DNA from: a virus
Reading direction: 5' to 3' (one strand)
Length of the DNA stretch: 59,528 nucleotides
Virus record (IMG/VR): IMGVR_UViG_3300003885_000003
Span: 1 to 59,528 of that record
Below are positions 34,684-42,396 of the stretch, piece by piece (within the stretch, counting starts at the first letter, position 1; each line of letters opens with the position of its first letter). A program made the translations under genes and the position numbers. The notes below the pieces were generated by a model, which made no database searches, had not been told where the DNA came from, and was given only the letters and a program-made list of their open reading frames with translations.

Positions 34684-34769
34684 AAGCGAAAGCGACCAGT
34701 CCAAGAGTGGGAACCGGCCGCTTTCTATAAGGAGGTCAACAAGTCACACATCATAGATTATAGCATACT
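34684..34769 (-). ncRNA. Small-RNA-like element, copy 3
   Basis: On the reverse strand CTATAAT precedes GTGTGACTTGTTGACCTCC, TTATAG and the hairpin GAAAGCGGCCGG / CTGGTCGCTTTC. It matches copies 1 and 2 but lacks the long T-run, so it may read into the methylase promoter. It lies in the gap between the divergent operons. Confidence 0.5.
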
Positions 34770-34794
34770 TTCGCTATTTTCACTTAATATAAAA

Positions 34795-34870
34795 GTGTAT
34801 AGCAGTTAACACAAAAAGTGTAGCGTCGTTGATAAAGATTGGACTATAAATCGTTTATACTATAGTTAGA
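34795..34870 (+). promoter_or_regulatory. Tandem operator boxes and promoter C
   Basis: Boxes GTGTATAGCAGTTAACAC (34795) and GTGTAGCGTCGTTGATAA (34818) start 23 bp apart; TATACT at 34856 is 38 bp after the second box, followed by ATAGTTAG. It drives the rightward operon 35049-36447. A 28-codon ORF at 34891-34977 has no good ribosome site and is not called. Confidence 0.75.
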
Positions 34871-34950
34871 TAGGAACCCGGCTTAAGAGTATGGCAACTG
34901 GAACGAGAAACCCGGTAAAAATAAATGAAATCGTTGGAGATGCAAACAAG

Positions 34951-35028
34951 CAATTAAGTGGAATTGCAAGCAGATAAAGAGAGCAACGAACAAAAAGAAG
35001 TTGCCCCAACTGAACTTCCACTTAATTG
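34951..35028 (+). promoter_or_regulatory. Leader stem-loop of operon C
   Basis: CAATTAAGTGGAA (34951-34963) and TTCCACTTAATTG (35016-35028) form a perfect 13-bp stem. Its 3' arm ends exactly where the AAAGGA ribosome-site repeat begins, so the fold could control access to the first gene. Confidence 0.65.
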
Positions 35029-35052
35029 AAAGGATATTTAATTTAGCAATGA
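35029..35052 (+). repeat. 24-bp junction repeat, copy 1
   Basis: AAAGGATATTTAATTTAGCA plus ATGA, identical to 35192-35215. It carries the ribosome site and start codon; at copy 2 the same bases also encode the stop of the gene before (KDI*). Confidence 0.85.
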
Positions 35053-35204
35053 AAACACACTACTTGAACGAATGGCAGAAAAAAGCATTAACAATTTACT
35101 ACGACAAATATGGTGAATCAGCAACAGTTGATGCCATAAAATCATTTGAACAGACTGGGAAACTCGGTAAAGCAATGCTTAAATTCGCACCAAAGGATAT
35201 TTAA
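35049..35204 (+). CDS. Small hypothetical protein between junction repeats (51 aa)
   Basis: MKTHYLNEWQKKALTIYY..., with a small helical body (ATVDAIKSFEQTGKLGKAM). The first gene of operon C. It starts in one copy of the 24-bp repeat and ends in the other, so it is a removable cassette. Confidence 0.65.
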   Translation: MKTHYLNEWQKKALTIYYDKYGESATVDAIKSFEQTGKLGKAMLKFAPKDI

Positions 35205-35215
35205 TTTAGCAATGA
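35192..35215 (+). repeat. 24-bp junction repeat, copy 2
   Basis: An exact copy of 35029-35052 that spans the stop of one gene and the start of the next. Confidence 0.85.
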
Positions 35216-35412
35216 TTAACATACACACAAATGACCTGGAAATTGAAATGGTAGTCTACAACGAATGGACAGGCAAAAACACGCTAACGGCGTGGGAATG
35301 GGGACTACACAACGGGAAAATGTTCAAGCGATGGTTTGCCAGATATGAAGGCGAAAATTGGGCACACATGCTGTTTAATCAACCGCAGATCGTGAAATTA
35401 GCTAGTGGATGA
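35212..35412 (+). CDS. Small hypothetical protein (66 aa)
   Basis: It starts MINIHTNDLEIEMV inside the repeat. The C-terminal half is Trp-rich (TAWEWGLHNGKMFKRWFARY). No family was recognised. The 165 bases after it hold two ACGGCCGT-related sites and a hairpin ATGGGG / CCCCAT at 35438-35457. Confidence 0.6.
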   Translation: MINIHTNDLEIEMVVYNEWTGKNTLTAWEWGLHNGKMFKRWFARYEGENWAHMLFNQPQIVKLASG

Positions 35413-35577
35413 TGCGAAACGGCCGTAACCGGCCGTCATGGGGATTGGCAACCCCATCTGATGAGCAGCTAAAGTAAATCAAATCAAAGATTTTTAGAGA
35501 CGATGAAAAGCCAGCGATGGCCACGGCTTAATCTTAGCGACCTGAGCAAGTCAAAAAACTGCTTAAAGGATTTTATA

Positions 35578-35760
35578 ATGTACAAATATACAAAAGTTTA
35601 CAAACACGGCGATCTATACGATGTACCAATGACAGCCGATGAAATTAAGGAATATTTCCAGGATTTGCCTGACCCGGAAGCAGCAATAAACTGGCTTCAT
35701 AAGACGGGGGAGTATAACCTAACATTTGTTTTAATAATTGCAACGGAGATAAAAGAGTGA
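35578..35760 (+). CDS. Small hypothetical protein (60 aa)
   Basis: AAAGGA lies 7-8 nt before the ATG at 35578, preferred over an upstream in-frame ATG at 35503. It is acidic and helical (TADEIKEYFQDLPDPEAAINW). The stop overlaps the next GTG start. Confidence 0.6.
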   Translation: MYKYTKVYKHGDLYDVPMTADEIKEYFQDLPDPEAAINWLHKTGEYNLTFVLIIATEIKE

Positions 35761-36014
35761 TATTTGAAACGAGCTCAATAAAAGAAATCATGGAACGAGT
35801 GCATAAAGGCGCAAAAAGATGGCCAACCATTAGGGTGACAAAAGCCGGCAGTAATCCAGGATTTTGCAGAGAGTACTACCGGGGAGTGGAGACGGGGACG
35901 CTTTATTGCCTACAAGAAGATAATGGGCAGGGAAAGGATAAAACCCCATACATTTGCACTCAAGATGGAGAGCCAAGCCACAAAATCGACGCTATTCTGC
36001 AAGTGCAGGTATAG
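35757..36014 (+). CDS. Hypothetical protein (85 aa)
   Basis: A GTG start overlaps the upstream TGA. The opening 14 bases are the same as those of the GNAT-like gene at 53148 (MIFET), but the rest differs. The basic N-terminal half has two Cys near the middle (NPGFCREYYRG). No family was recognised. Confidence 0.6.
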   Translation: MIFETSSIKEIMERVHKGAKRWPTIRVTKAGSNPGFCREYYRGVETGTLYCLQEDNGQGKDKTPYICTQDGEPSHKIDAILQVQV

Positions 36015-36042
36015 CCAGCCAATAAATGGAGGTAACAGCAAA

Positions 36043-36447
36043 ATGAAACGGAGACAGCCGATACAGGTAACGGTTGAAACGATTATAAAGGCTCATGATT
36101 GCACGGCCGTTTTTCGCGATGCAATCCACAATCACGACGAGTTTATGATAAAAATATGCAGTGATGGGTTTATGCCGCTAGTGATTGAAGTCACCACTAA
36201 CGGAGAAATTTCGATAGCTCATTACTACACCCAAAACGGCGACGCAATGCGCGATCCAGAAATAACCCTGAACCCGCGAACGTGGAAAGGAACCAGCTTT
36301 ACACAGGACAGTTTAGGGATTTATCAGGAAGTTGGACAAGGTTGCTACAATCCAGGACTCGAAGATTTTTTGAGATCGTGGAGCAAAAACTTGAGAATGC
36401 AGGGGTTTTGCAACAAAGACAGAAATGCCGAGATAGTGACCGCGTAA
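36043..36447 (+). CDS. Hypothetical protein (134 aa)
   Basis: GGAGG lies about 9 nt before the ATG at 36043. Alpha/beta pattern (VTVETIIKAHDCTAVFRDAI, GFMPLVIEVTTNGEISIAHYY). The last gene of operon C, before terminator T4. No family was recognised. Confidence 0.65.
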   Translation: MKRRQPIQVTVETIIKAHDCTAVFRDAIHNHDEFMIKICSDGFMPLVIEVTTNGEISIAHYYTQNGDAMRDPEITLNPRTWKGTSFTQDSLGIYQEVGQGCYNPGLEDFLRSWSKNLRMQGFCNKDRNAEIVTA

Positions 36448-36484
36448 AAACAAAGGCCCGTGTTAGCTGCGAACTAACACGGGC
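36445..36484 (-). terminator. Intrinsic terminator T4
   Basis: An 11-bp stem GCCCGTGTTAG / CTAACACGGGC. The T-rich tail (CTTTGTTTTT) is on the leftward strand, so it mainly ends the packaging operon; it may also stop the convergent operon C. Confidence 0.85.
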
Positions 36485-36510
36485 AAATAACCAAAAAAGG
36501 TAGGGCTTTT

Positions 36511-36945
36511 TCATTTCAGTGCATCCCCATATCCATCCGCTTGCTCAGGTGTTAATCGCTTCGATAACCGAAGCAAGACCACTCCATTCTGATAATGATA
36601 TTCAGTTAACGCCGGCAACGCTTCAATTAATGCTGCCAGGTATTCACGGCGATTTGTTGCATCACCTTCACTAGCAAACACCTCAATCGAACCCCCGTCT
36701 ATCGTATCAAATTCATCAATATATTGTACTTCCAACCGCGTATCACGGAAATTTATTTTGCTGGTGTACCCGCCAGGCCGTCCTAGCAATTCATTCGGAT
36801 CACTCACTGCTGTAAATTCCAATGATTCGCCAATAGGTAATCCGTCCTTGCTGAGTGCCAAAAGCACATCATTAGCGGTTTGCGGCTCAGGCTGACAAGC
36901 TGTCAACAATAACACGAAAAACAAAATTGTAATTTTAGCAATCAT
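36511..36945 (-). CDS. Small lipoprotein (144 aa)
   Basis: A signal peptide with lipobox LLTAC is followed by a mature domain containing LPIGESLEFTAVSDPNELLGRPGGYTS, a conserved 'DPN.LLGRPG.Y' pattern known from bacterial (Gram-positive and Chloroflexota) lipoproteins. It is probably a host-derived extra gene in the late operon, perhaps for exclusion or envelope stability. Confidence 0.75.
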   Translation of the reverse strand: MIAKITILFFVLLLTACQPEPQTANDVLLALSKDGLPIGESLEFTAVSDPNELLGRPGGYTSKINFRDTRLEVQYIDEFDTIDGGSIEVFASEGDATNRREYLAALIEALPALTEYHYQNGVVLLRLSKRLTPEQADGYGDALK

Positions 36946-37148
36946 TTCACAATCCTTCGCCGTTCCTGCCGTGTAAAAAACAAACGGCCGTCATCTGAAA
37001 GTGCGTGCATCTGCTGAAGCTGTCGCTGCGCTAATAACCCCACCTCATGCGCCTGTTGCATTATTACATACCAATGAGCGGCCGTTTGTTGTTCCTGCTC
37101 AGACGGTTCAGATATAAATACACGATACTGCGGTGATGGTTCAGTCAC
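36942..37148 (-). CDS. Small hypothetical protein (68 aa)
   Basis: A Gln-rich helical protein (EQEQQTAAHWYVIMQQAHEV) with a basic end (FFTRQERRRIVK). The stop overlaps the lipoprotein start. Confidence 0.6.
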   Translation of the reverse strand: MTEPSPQYRVFISEPSEQEQQTAAHWYVIMQQAHEVGLLAQRQLQQMHALSDDGRLFFTRQERRRIVK

Positions 37149-37154
37149 TAGATT

Positions 37155-37271
37155 TTATAATTCTTCTGGTTCAAAACGGCTGCGCTTTAACCATGCACCC
37201 TTGTTCGTTGCAATGCGTCGTTTAATTTCTTTTTTTGAAAGTTTCTTTTTTGTTGTTTTCTTTTTTGCCAT
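37155..37271 (-). CDS. Lys-rich small basic protein (38 aa)
   Basis: Starts MAKKKTTKKKLSKKEIKRR and ends EPEEL. It follows the MuF gene after 3 bases. About half of the N-terminal residues are Lys or Arg, so it may bind nucleic acid in the capsid. Too short for firm assignment. Confidence 0.55.
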   Translation of the reverse strand: MAKKKTTKKKLSKKEIKRRIATNKGAWLKRSRFEPEEL

Positions 37272-37274
37272 GAT

Positions 37275-38378
37275 TTAACCATCTTCTTCTTTTGTTCCTA
37301 TACCACCAGTAAAAATTTCTTCAATATTATCTAAATCAAATATAGCAATTTCGCCTCGTGCCCGTGCAATTGCGAGCGCTTCTTCTCTATCAGAAACTAC
37401 CTGAGAAACATCAAGCCAAATATTATCATCTTCCTCATTATACCACGTTCCTATTGCATATGTGTCATTTTGCAAGTTGAAATAAACCTGATTCTTATTC
37501 ATGAATTTACGCATTTTTTCTTTATCTAATACAGACCCTTTAATGATACCTGAAGGAACAACCCCTCCAATTGCATAGTTTTGTGAACCAATGAAATTAC
37601 GGCCGCTCATCCCATGCGTAGACCCACCAAATTCATCAAATGCGTTTTGTACTGTACTAAATCGCAACGGTTGTCCTGATAGAACTGCATTGTTATCCTG
37701 CTGACCGACAGGTTTGCCATAATATCGCTTTTCACATTTACAATTAGCCCTGCATTCTGACTTTTCCCCTGGCTCAGGCAATGTACCGATTGGCACACGC
37801 CCAACGCCCGCATATCCAATGCAATCATCACAATGTTCAGCAGGATTGAGGAACCTTTGTTCTTCAACAAATCCAGCCGCTTTTTTTGCCTCAATGCGAC
37901 CGCGCCAGAACTGCTTATTACTAGACGTAACGTACATTTTTGCCCTTGCTTGGATTTGGGCAAGCGATAATTTCTCATCAGCAATATCCAACGCAAAACC
38001 GTCTAATGAACCATATTGCATCCAGCGCAAATCGGAACCTAACCGGCCCCAATCGCGCTGGGTCATCGCTTCACGGCCACCCCGACCGATAATGTACTGT
38101 CTACGATGCACTTCTTTTATCTCTTGACGCATCTTGCCTTGCCATTGTGCAACAGTTAAATTGCCGTTGTCTAATCGCTCTCCAAGTCGCCGAACATTAT
38201 CATAATAACCATCCACCAATTTATCTAGTTCATTCTGTATTTTAGCAGGGGAAACTGTACGGCCGTTACTGTTCCAAATATACTCGCTGCGGCTCATCGA
38301 ATAGCGGACACCTCCGCGATTGCGCGCGAAATAATACATAAACTCAGTGATAACGGCCGTCTGCTGGTCTGTAATCAT
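37275..38378 (-). CDS. MuF-like minor head protein with C-terminal extension
   Basis: The 367-aa protein has the phage head morphogenesis (SPP1 gp7/MuF) pattern in the first half (about 80-240: REAMTQRDWGRLGSDLRWMQY, a zinc-like H.DDC..Y...C....C.C near 180-215). The C-terminal domain (about 270-365: YAIGTWYNEEDDNIWLDVSQ, EALAIARARGEIAIFDLDN) belongs to a family often fused to MuF proteins and may be a small enzyme or toxin-immunity-like domain injected with DNA. It directly follows the portal gene. Confidence 0.82.
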   Translation of the reverse strand: MITDQQTAVITEFMYYFARNRGGVRYSMSRSEYIWNSNGRTVSPAKIQNELDKLVDGYYDNVRRLGERLDNGNLTVAQWQGKMRQEIKEVHRRQYIIGRGGREAMTQRDWGRLGSDLRWMQYGSLDGFALDIADEKLSLAQIQARAKMYVTSSNKQFWRGRIEAKKAAGFVEEQRFLNPAEHCDDCIGYAGVGRVPIGTLPEPGEKSECRANCKCEKRYYGKPVGQQDNNAVLSGQPLRFSTVQNAFDEFGGSTHGMSGRNFIGSQNYAIGGVVPSGIIKGSVLDKEKMRKFMNKNQVYFNLQNDTYAIGTWYNEEDDNIWLDVSQVVSDREEALAIARARGEIAIFDLDNIEEIFTGGIGTKEEDG

Positions 38379-39844
38379 TCTACTAATTCAGCATCAAAAA
38401 ACTTGTCGAGATTTAAGCCGTTTTTCTCAGAGAACCGCTTGAGACTGCGAGAAATGCGATCTAACTCATCCGGATCATCTAAGTCAAGCAAATCCTCATC
38501 TGTTGTACGTGTCGGCTGATTTTTACCTAGCGCGATGGGCACAGCAAATTCGCTATCTGTATCATTTTCGTCATCGTCGGAAACAACTTCATCTTTTTCA
38601 TCAACGGCCGTATCCGACTTATCAATCTCTGTTATTTCGATTTCTGGCAAAAAGTCACTCTTACGTCTGAATGCTGCAAAATCTTCCTCAGTAAACGACA
38701 TTATGCTACTCATTCCCTGTGCAAATTGTGCTAGTTGCGACAAGTCAATTGTCTGTTCAACCGGTGTCGCTCTCATTACCGGCGATTTGGACCAAGACTT
38801 AAACTGCGGATTATGGCGTTTGATCTGCGCCCAAAGCTGCGTTCCTGTTTGCGCAGCATATCCACTCATCATAGCGTTGAAGCCGCTCAAAAACATGCTT
38901 GAGCTAGATTGCATTGCAGCATTACTACCAGTATCGGCCGTTGCCGAAAGTGCTATCCATTGCATCATAAGGATTTGCAATTTTACAATGCTGTAATATT
39001 TGATTGCATCAAGAACTGACCCTGCGGCGGCAAATGTCGAATCAATTATTTCAGCAGTGATATGTGCCGGCAACGATAGATAGCTACCTTCCTGAGCTGC
39101 CAATAATGCGCGAGCAGCCTGCCGAATATTTGCTTTATCCTCAGTATCAAGATCACGTTCTGATTGAAATTTGACATACCCGGCCGTATGCTCTAAGCCA
39201 ATACCCAAGATCAATTCCAAATTATACTGAAATGATTCCGGTCGCCAGAACGCTTCTAGTGGTGATAATCCTTCCGGTGATGTTGGATCGCCAAATGTAA
39301 TATGTAGGCTCTCGTCGCGGGGCAGAATTATTTCATCATTGGGTGGGTCAAGCTGCACAAAACCCTTCACCTCACCGGTAGAATCATCCATGTCCCAACG
39401 CACAAACGACGAATAATCACGCCAAGCCAACTTTGAAAAACCAATTAAACCATCATCGCGTCTAAATGGTACAACTTCCCACCAGCCCCAGCCGTGTCCA
39501 GTGACTTTATAAATTGTATCAATATATTTACGTTGTCCACCCTCAATATCATCCCACAGTGAATTTAGATATTCCCTGCCAACTTTTTCTGCCTCAGTAA
39601 GATTTTCCCACGGCAATTCCCAATAAAAACCCACTTTTGCCCCGCTAGTTTGCCAAACAAATCGAGCCTGTGCCATCTGAGGATCACGTCGCCAAATAGG
39701 TTTATAATGCGTTTCATAAACACCAGGCCAATATAAATCTGGCTGGTCTGCCTGCATAATCTGGCCGTAATACGCCTCTATACCAGTTGTCCCCTTCTCT
39801 CGATTACGGCCGTTTTTACGATGTGCTGCTAGTTGATTTACCAT
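38375..39844 (-). CDS. Portal protein (Mu gp29/DUF935-like)
   Basis: The 489-aa protein sits between terminase and MuF, the standard portal position. Typical segments are VYETHYKPIWRRDPQMAQAR, DEIILPRDESLHITFGDPTSPEGLSPLEA, and a helical stem ILMMQWIALSA. The acidic C-terminal tail (about 420-450) follows the clip. The start at 39844 lies inside the end of the gene at 39816. Confidence 0.88.
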   Translation of the reverse strand: MVNQLAAHRKNGRNREKGTTGIEAYYGQIMQADQPDLYWPGVYETHYKPIWRRDPQMAQARFVWQTSGAKVGFYWELPWENLTEAEKVGREYLNSLWDDIEGGQRKYIDTIYKVTGHGWGWWEVVPFRRDDGLIGFSKLAWRDYSSFVRWDMDDSTGEVKGFVQLDPPNDEIILPRDESLHITFGDPTSPEGLSPLEAFWRPESFQYNLELILGIGLEHTAGYVKFQSERDLDTEDKANIRQAARALLAAQEGSYLSLPAHITAEIIDSTFAAAGSVLDAIKYYSIVKLQILMMQWIALSATADTGSNAAMQSSSSMFLSGFNAMMSGYAAQTGTQLWAQIKRHNPQFKSWSKSPVMRATPVEQTIDLSQLAQFAQGMSSIMSFTEEDFAAFRRKSDFLPEIEITEIDKSDTAVDEKDEVVSDDDENDTDSEFAVPIALGKNQPTRTTDEDLLDLDDPDELDRISRSLKRFSEKNGLNLDKFFDAELVE

Positions 39845-40010
39845 GATCACCATCCATATCATCTATACTGTTAAAAATTCGGAAACGGCCGTTGCTTAAA
39901 TCCGAATCAGTTGTGTCCTCGCGTCTTTGCCACTCTTCAGCCAAGTCCCACATTGTATCTAAATCAACCGAACTGCTGCTGTCTGTATCCGGGTAAATAT
40001 ATATTTTCAT
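39816..40010 (-). CDS. Small acidic protein between terminase and portal (64 aa)
   Basis: GGAGGA precedes the ATG at 40010. The protein is acidic (YPDTDSSSSVDLDTMWDLAE). It overlaps both neighbours and is probably an accessory packaging protein. No family was recognised. Confidence 0.6.
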   Translation of the reverse strand: MKIYIYPDTDSSSSVDLDTMWDLAEEWQRREDTTDSDLSNGRFRIFNSIDDMDGDHGKSTSSTS

Positions 40011-41293
40011 GCTATCCTCCGCTTGCCACCACTGCCCCAGCGTGATGAAATTTGCTGTTCTTGCTGCAATTCGTCCATTCCCCCCCAACCCCCGCTATGA
40101 GCAATTCCTTGCCATGCAATAGCTAATGCCATTACCGTATCATCGTGCATTCCTGATGGCGCACTATAACTATACCCCGACGCAATCTTCTTAGCTTCGT
40201 ATGCTGATAATTCGTTTATGGTCGTATCGTCTGGCAATATGCTGATTTCCTGATGTTCAAAAGCAGACTGCAATAATTGAATAATCGGCGCCTTTGTTGC
40301 ACTACTGGTATGAAATGGAACGATCAGCATGTCTCGCTGTCGCAGATGATCGATAACTGGCTGACCAATACTGTTATCCTCAATTATCATGGATTTTAGA
40401 TTGAAACGACCGTATACTGCATGAAGCCGATCTTCTAGTGCAGTGTAGCCAATGCGCCGAAACCTGTCCTTGTATACCTCGCTCCGGGTTGCAACATCAA
40501 ATACAGATACTACTGTATAATCAGCGGCATCGGCCACATCAACACCAGCAATATATTGTTTAGCTCCATCAGCCGCATCTAGCCAGGCCGACGTTGCACA
40601 TTCAGTTATATTGCGAAATACCATGCCCTCACCGCTTACAATTCTGGCAAGATATTCTTGATTAAACAGCCATGTGGGAACCTCCCGTTTTACTTCGTCA
40701 ATGGCTGAATTCTCAATATACTGATTGTCATAGGACGTTGCATGAAGTTGCAGCCAATTATCGCGATCTGCTGCGCCACGCCATAACTGAGCCGCCCAAT
40801 TGTTGCCTTTCGGTACACCGGAAAATGCCGCCCATCCGCTAAAATCCAACAATGTCGCCTGAATGTATTCCTGCCAGACAATCTCTTGCATTAGACTGAA
40901 TTCATCTAATACAACTCCGCGAATGCCTTCTCCCGCCAATGACGATGGATTATCGGCCGTTCGGAACCAAATTTCACCTAAGCCAGGTAGACGAATTTCA
41001 AAGCGACTACGATTTATATGTTCTCGCTCCACCAAGCCCAACGCACGAATAACCTTCCTAGCAATCGTTGTTACTTCACGCCAGGCACGTTTCATTGATG
41101 CGCTGCGCCATGAAATACCTGTCCACCAGTAAAGACCAGGTTGTAACTGCATATGATAAAATATGCGCTGCACCATACCATCAGTTTTCCCATATCGCCG
41201 GCCAGCAAAGATCACGACGCTGCCAGGGTATTCTATCATCTGCCGCTGTGTTGTAGAATGCGGGGCCTTTAGTGCTATATCAATTGTTATCAT
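40007..41293 (-). CDS. Terminase large subunit
   Basis: The 428-aa protein contains the ATPase Walker A variant FAGRRYGKT (about 30-38), Walker B GVVLDEFSLM (about 126-135), and the RNase-H-like nuclease motifs AGVDVADAADYTVV (about 248) and IIEDNSIG plus HDDTVMAL (Asp residues). It packages DNA into the prohead with ATP and cuts concatemers. The start overlaps the small subunit end. Confidence 0.93.
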   Translation of the reverse strand: MITIDIALKAPHSTTQRQMIEYPGSVVIFAGRRYGKTDGMVQRIFYHMQLQPGLYWWTGISWRSASMKRAWREVTTIARKVIRALGLVEREHINRSRFEIRLPGLGEIWFRTADNPSSLAGEGIRGVVLDEFSLMQEIVWQEYIQATLLDFSGWAAFSGVPKGNNWAAQLWRGAADRDNWLQLHATSYDNQYIENSAIDEVKREVPTWLFNQEYLARIVSGEGMVFRNITECATSAWLDAADGAKQYIAGVDVADAADYTVVSVFDVATRSEVYKDRFRRIGYTALEDRLHAVYGRFNLKSMIIEDNSIGQPVIDHLRQRDMLIVPFHTSSATKAPIIQLLQSAFEHQEISILPDDTTINELSAYEAKKIASGYSYSAPSGMHDDTVMALAIAWQGIAHSGGWGGMDELQQEQQISSRWGSGGKRRIA

Positions 41294-41639
41294 CTGATTG
41301 CCAAATGAAACGGATGTTTAATGGTTCGCCGTCTTTGCCTGTATGCTCTTGCTTAATGCGTAGCCCCCAACCGCGTTCTTTTGCCTCTGCCATATTATTT
41401 AATATGTAAAATAACGCCGTTAGCTCACCATCTTCAATGGCGCGATTAAACAACACACTCTCCGCCTCATCCACAACACTATGCCGCCGATCACTAAGTG
41501 CCTGTTGTGCAGTTGGGTAACTAGCAATCCATTGGTACACGGCCGTCCTACTGCGCCCATACGCACGAGCAACAGCAGAAATATTTCCTTCAGCCTCTTC
41601 TATTTTTTTAATTAGTTCGCTCGCTGATGGTTTCGCCAT
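41280..41639 (-). CDS. Terminase small subunit-like HTH protein
   Basis: The 119-aa protein has an N-terminal HTH (ISAVARAYGRSRTAVYQWIAS) followed by a helical region and NNMAEAKERGWG near the end, a pattern common in Terminase_1/small-subunit-like proteins. It overlaps the large subunit by 14 bp. Confidence 0.78.
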   Translation of the reverse strand: MAKPSASELIKKIEEAEGNISAVARAYGRSRTAVYQWIASYPTAQQALSDRRHSVVDEAESVLFNRAIEDGELTALFYILNNMAEAKERGWGLRIKQEHTGKDGEPLNIRFIWQSDDNN

Positions 41640-41701
41640 TTTTTATGATGCTTTTTATACTGTAAGGTTGCCATTATGTTTATCTAGTTCGACATATAAC
41701 C

Positions 41702-41710
41702 ATTATACCA
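41702..41710 (-). promoter_or_regulatory. Extended -10 promoter of the packaging operon
   Basis: ACGTGGTATAAT on the reverse strand. It lies just after terminator T3 and about 65 bp before the small terminase start. TTGACT is present but only 8 bp away, so it does not function as a normal -35. Confidence 0.6.
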
Positions 41711-41734
41711 CGTGTAGTCAAATAGCGGAGAACG

Positions 41735-41769
41735 CAAAAAAGCCCCGGCTGATGGGGTCAGCCGGGGCT
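41735..41769 (-). terminator. Intrinsic terminator T3 (CCCCGGCTGA family)
   Basis: A 12-bp stem is followed on the reverse strand by TTTTTTGCG, the same module as T1 and T2 but inverted. It ends the replication operon before the packaging operon. Confidence 0.9.
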
Positions 41770-41779
41770 AGTGAATAAG

Positions 41780-41929
41780 TTATTCATACGTAATAAGCAA
41801 CTCTATCCATAGCAGAAAGAGCTCGTCGCTTTCACCCCCATCAAAATTCTCTCGATAATATTCACGCAAGACACTGACAAAATTTCTTTCAGTGTCTTCT
41901 GTTATTTCTGGTATTTCTGGCATCTTCAT
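41780..41929 (-). CDS. Small acidic protein (49 aa)
   Basis: Starts MKMPEIPEITED at 41929, within one base of the upstream stop. Very acidic. The last gene of its operon. Confidence 0.55.
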   Translation of the reverse strand: MKMPEIPEITEDTERNFVSVLREYYRENFDGGESDELFLLWIELLITYE

Positions 41930-41930
41930 T

Positions 41931-42143
41931 TTAATATAACTCTGCAACTTTCGCCTTAAATTCATCGCGACCAATGTTTTTGCCATGCCGATAAGCCGCC
42001 ATAATTAGCTCGTCAATAAAATCAGGGTTTGCCGTTTCAAACACCTGCGCCTGAGCTTCCATAACACTCGTAGCATCTTCAAGTATCGCTAAAACTTCGT
42101 TGGTATTTTTCACCATTAAATCTAAACGTTCTTTGTTTGTCAT
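41931..42143 (-). CDS. Small hypothetical helical protein (70 aa)
   Basis: An acidic helical protein (ERLDLMVKNTNEVLAILEDA) with AAYRHGKNIGRDEF at the end. AAGGAAAT precedes the start. No family was recognised. Confidence 0.6.
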   Translation of the reverse strand: MTNKERLDLMVKNTNEVLAILEDATSVMEAQAQVFETANPDFIDELIMAAYRHGKNIGRDEFKAKVAELY

Positions 42144-42155
42144 TTCTATTTCCTT

Positions 42156-42395
42156 TTAATGCACGTAATCTGTCTTGCCGTTATAAGCTACAATGTCACC
42201 AGTTTCAAAATCTACAACTTCATCACCGATTACAAAGTTTTCTTTGGGATAAGTTGCTCTGAATGCACGAAGCGTTCCGCGAGTTTGAATGCCTTCTTCA
42301 AACGTTCCACCCTTGATTACCTGATAAATGTTGTGCCCTGCGAGGGTTTGCGTGTATCCGTTTCTTTTGATTGTTATCCCTATTATTACGTTCAT
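42156..42395 (-). CDS. Small hypothetical protein (79 aa)
   Basis: GGAGG lies 5 nt before the ATG at 42395. It overlaps the end of the upstream gene. Beta-rich (FVIGDEVVDFETGDIVAY). No family was recognised. Confidence 0.6.
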   Translation of the reverse strand: MNVIIGITIKRNGYTQTLAGHNIYQVIKGGTFEEGIQTRGTLRAFRATYPKENFVIGDEVVDFETGDIVAYNGKTDYVH

Positions 42396-42396
42396 C

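Noticed and set aside
34891-34977. 28-aa ORF after promoter C
   Set aside because: The nearest AGGAA is about 15 nt away and the ORF overlaps the leader stem; it is more likely leader RNA.
35455-35520. Possible hammerhead ribozyme (CTGATGAG followed later by GATGAAAAG)
   Set aside because: The CUGAUGA box is present but no stem II leads directly into GAAA, and no cleavage-site helix could be paired.
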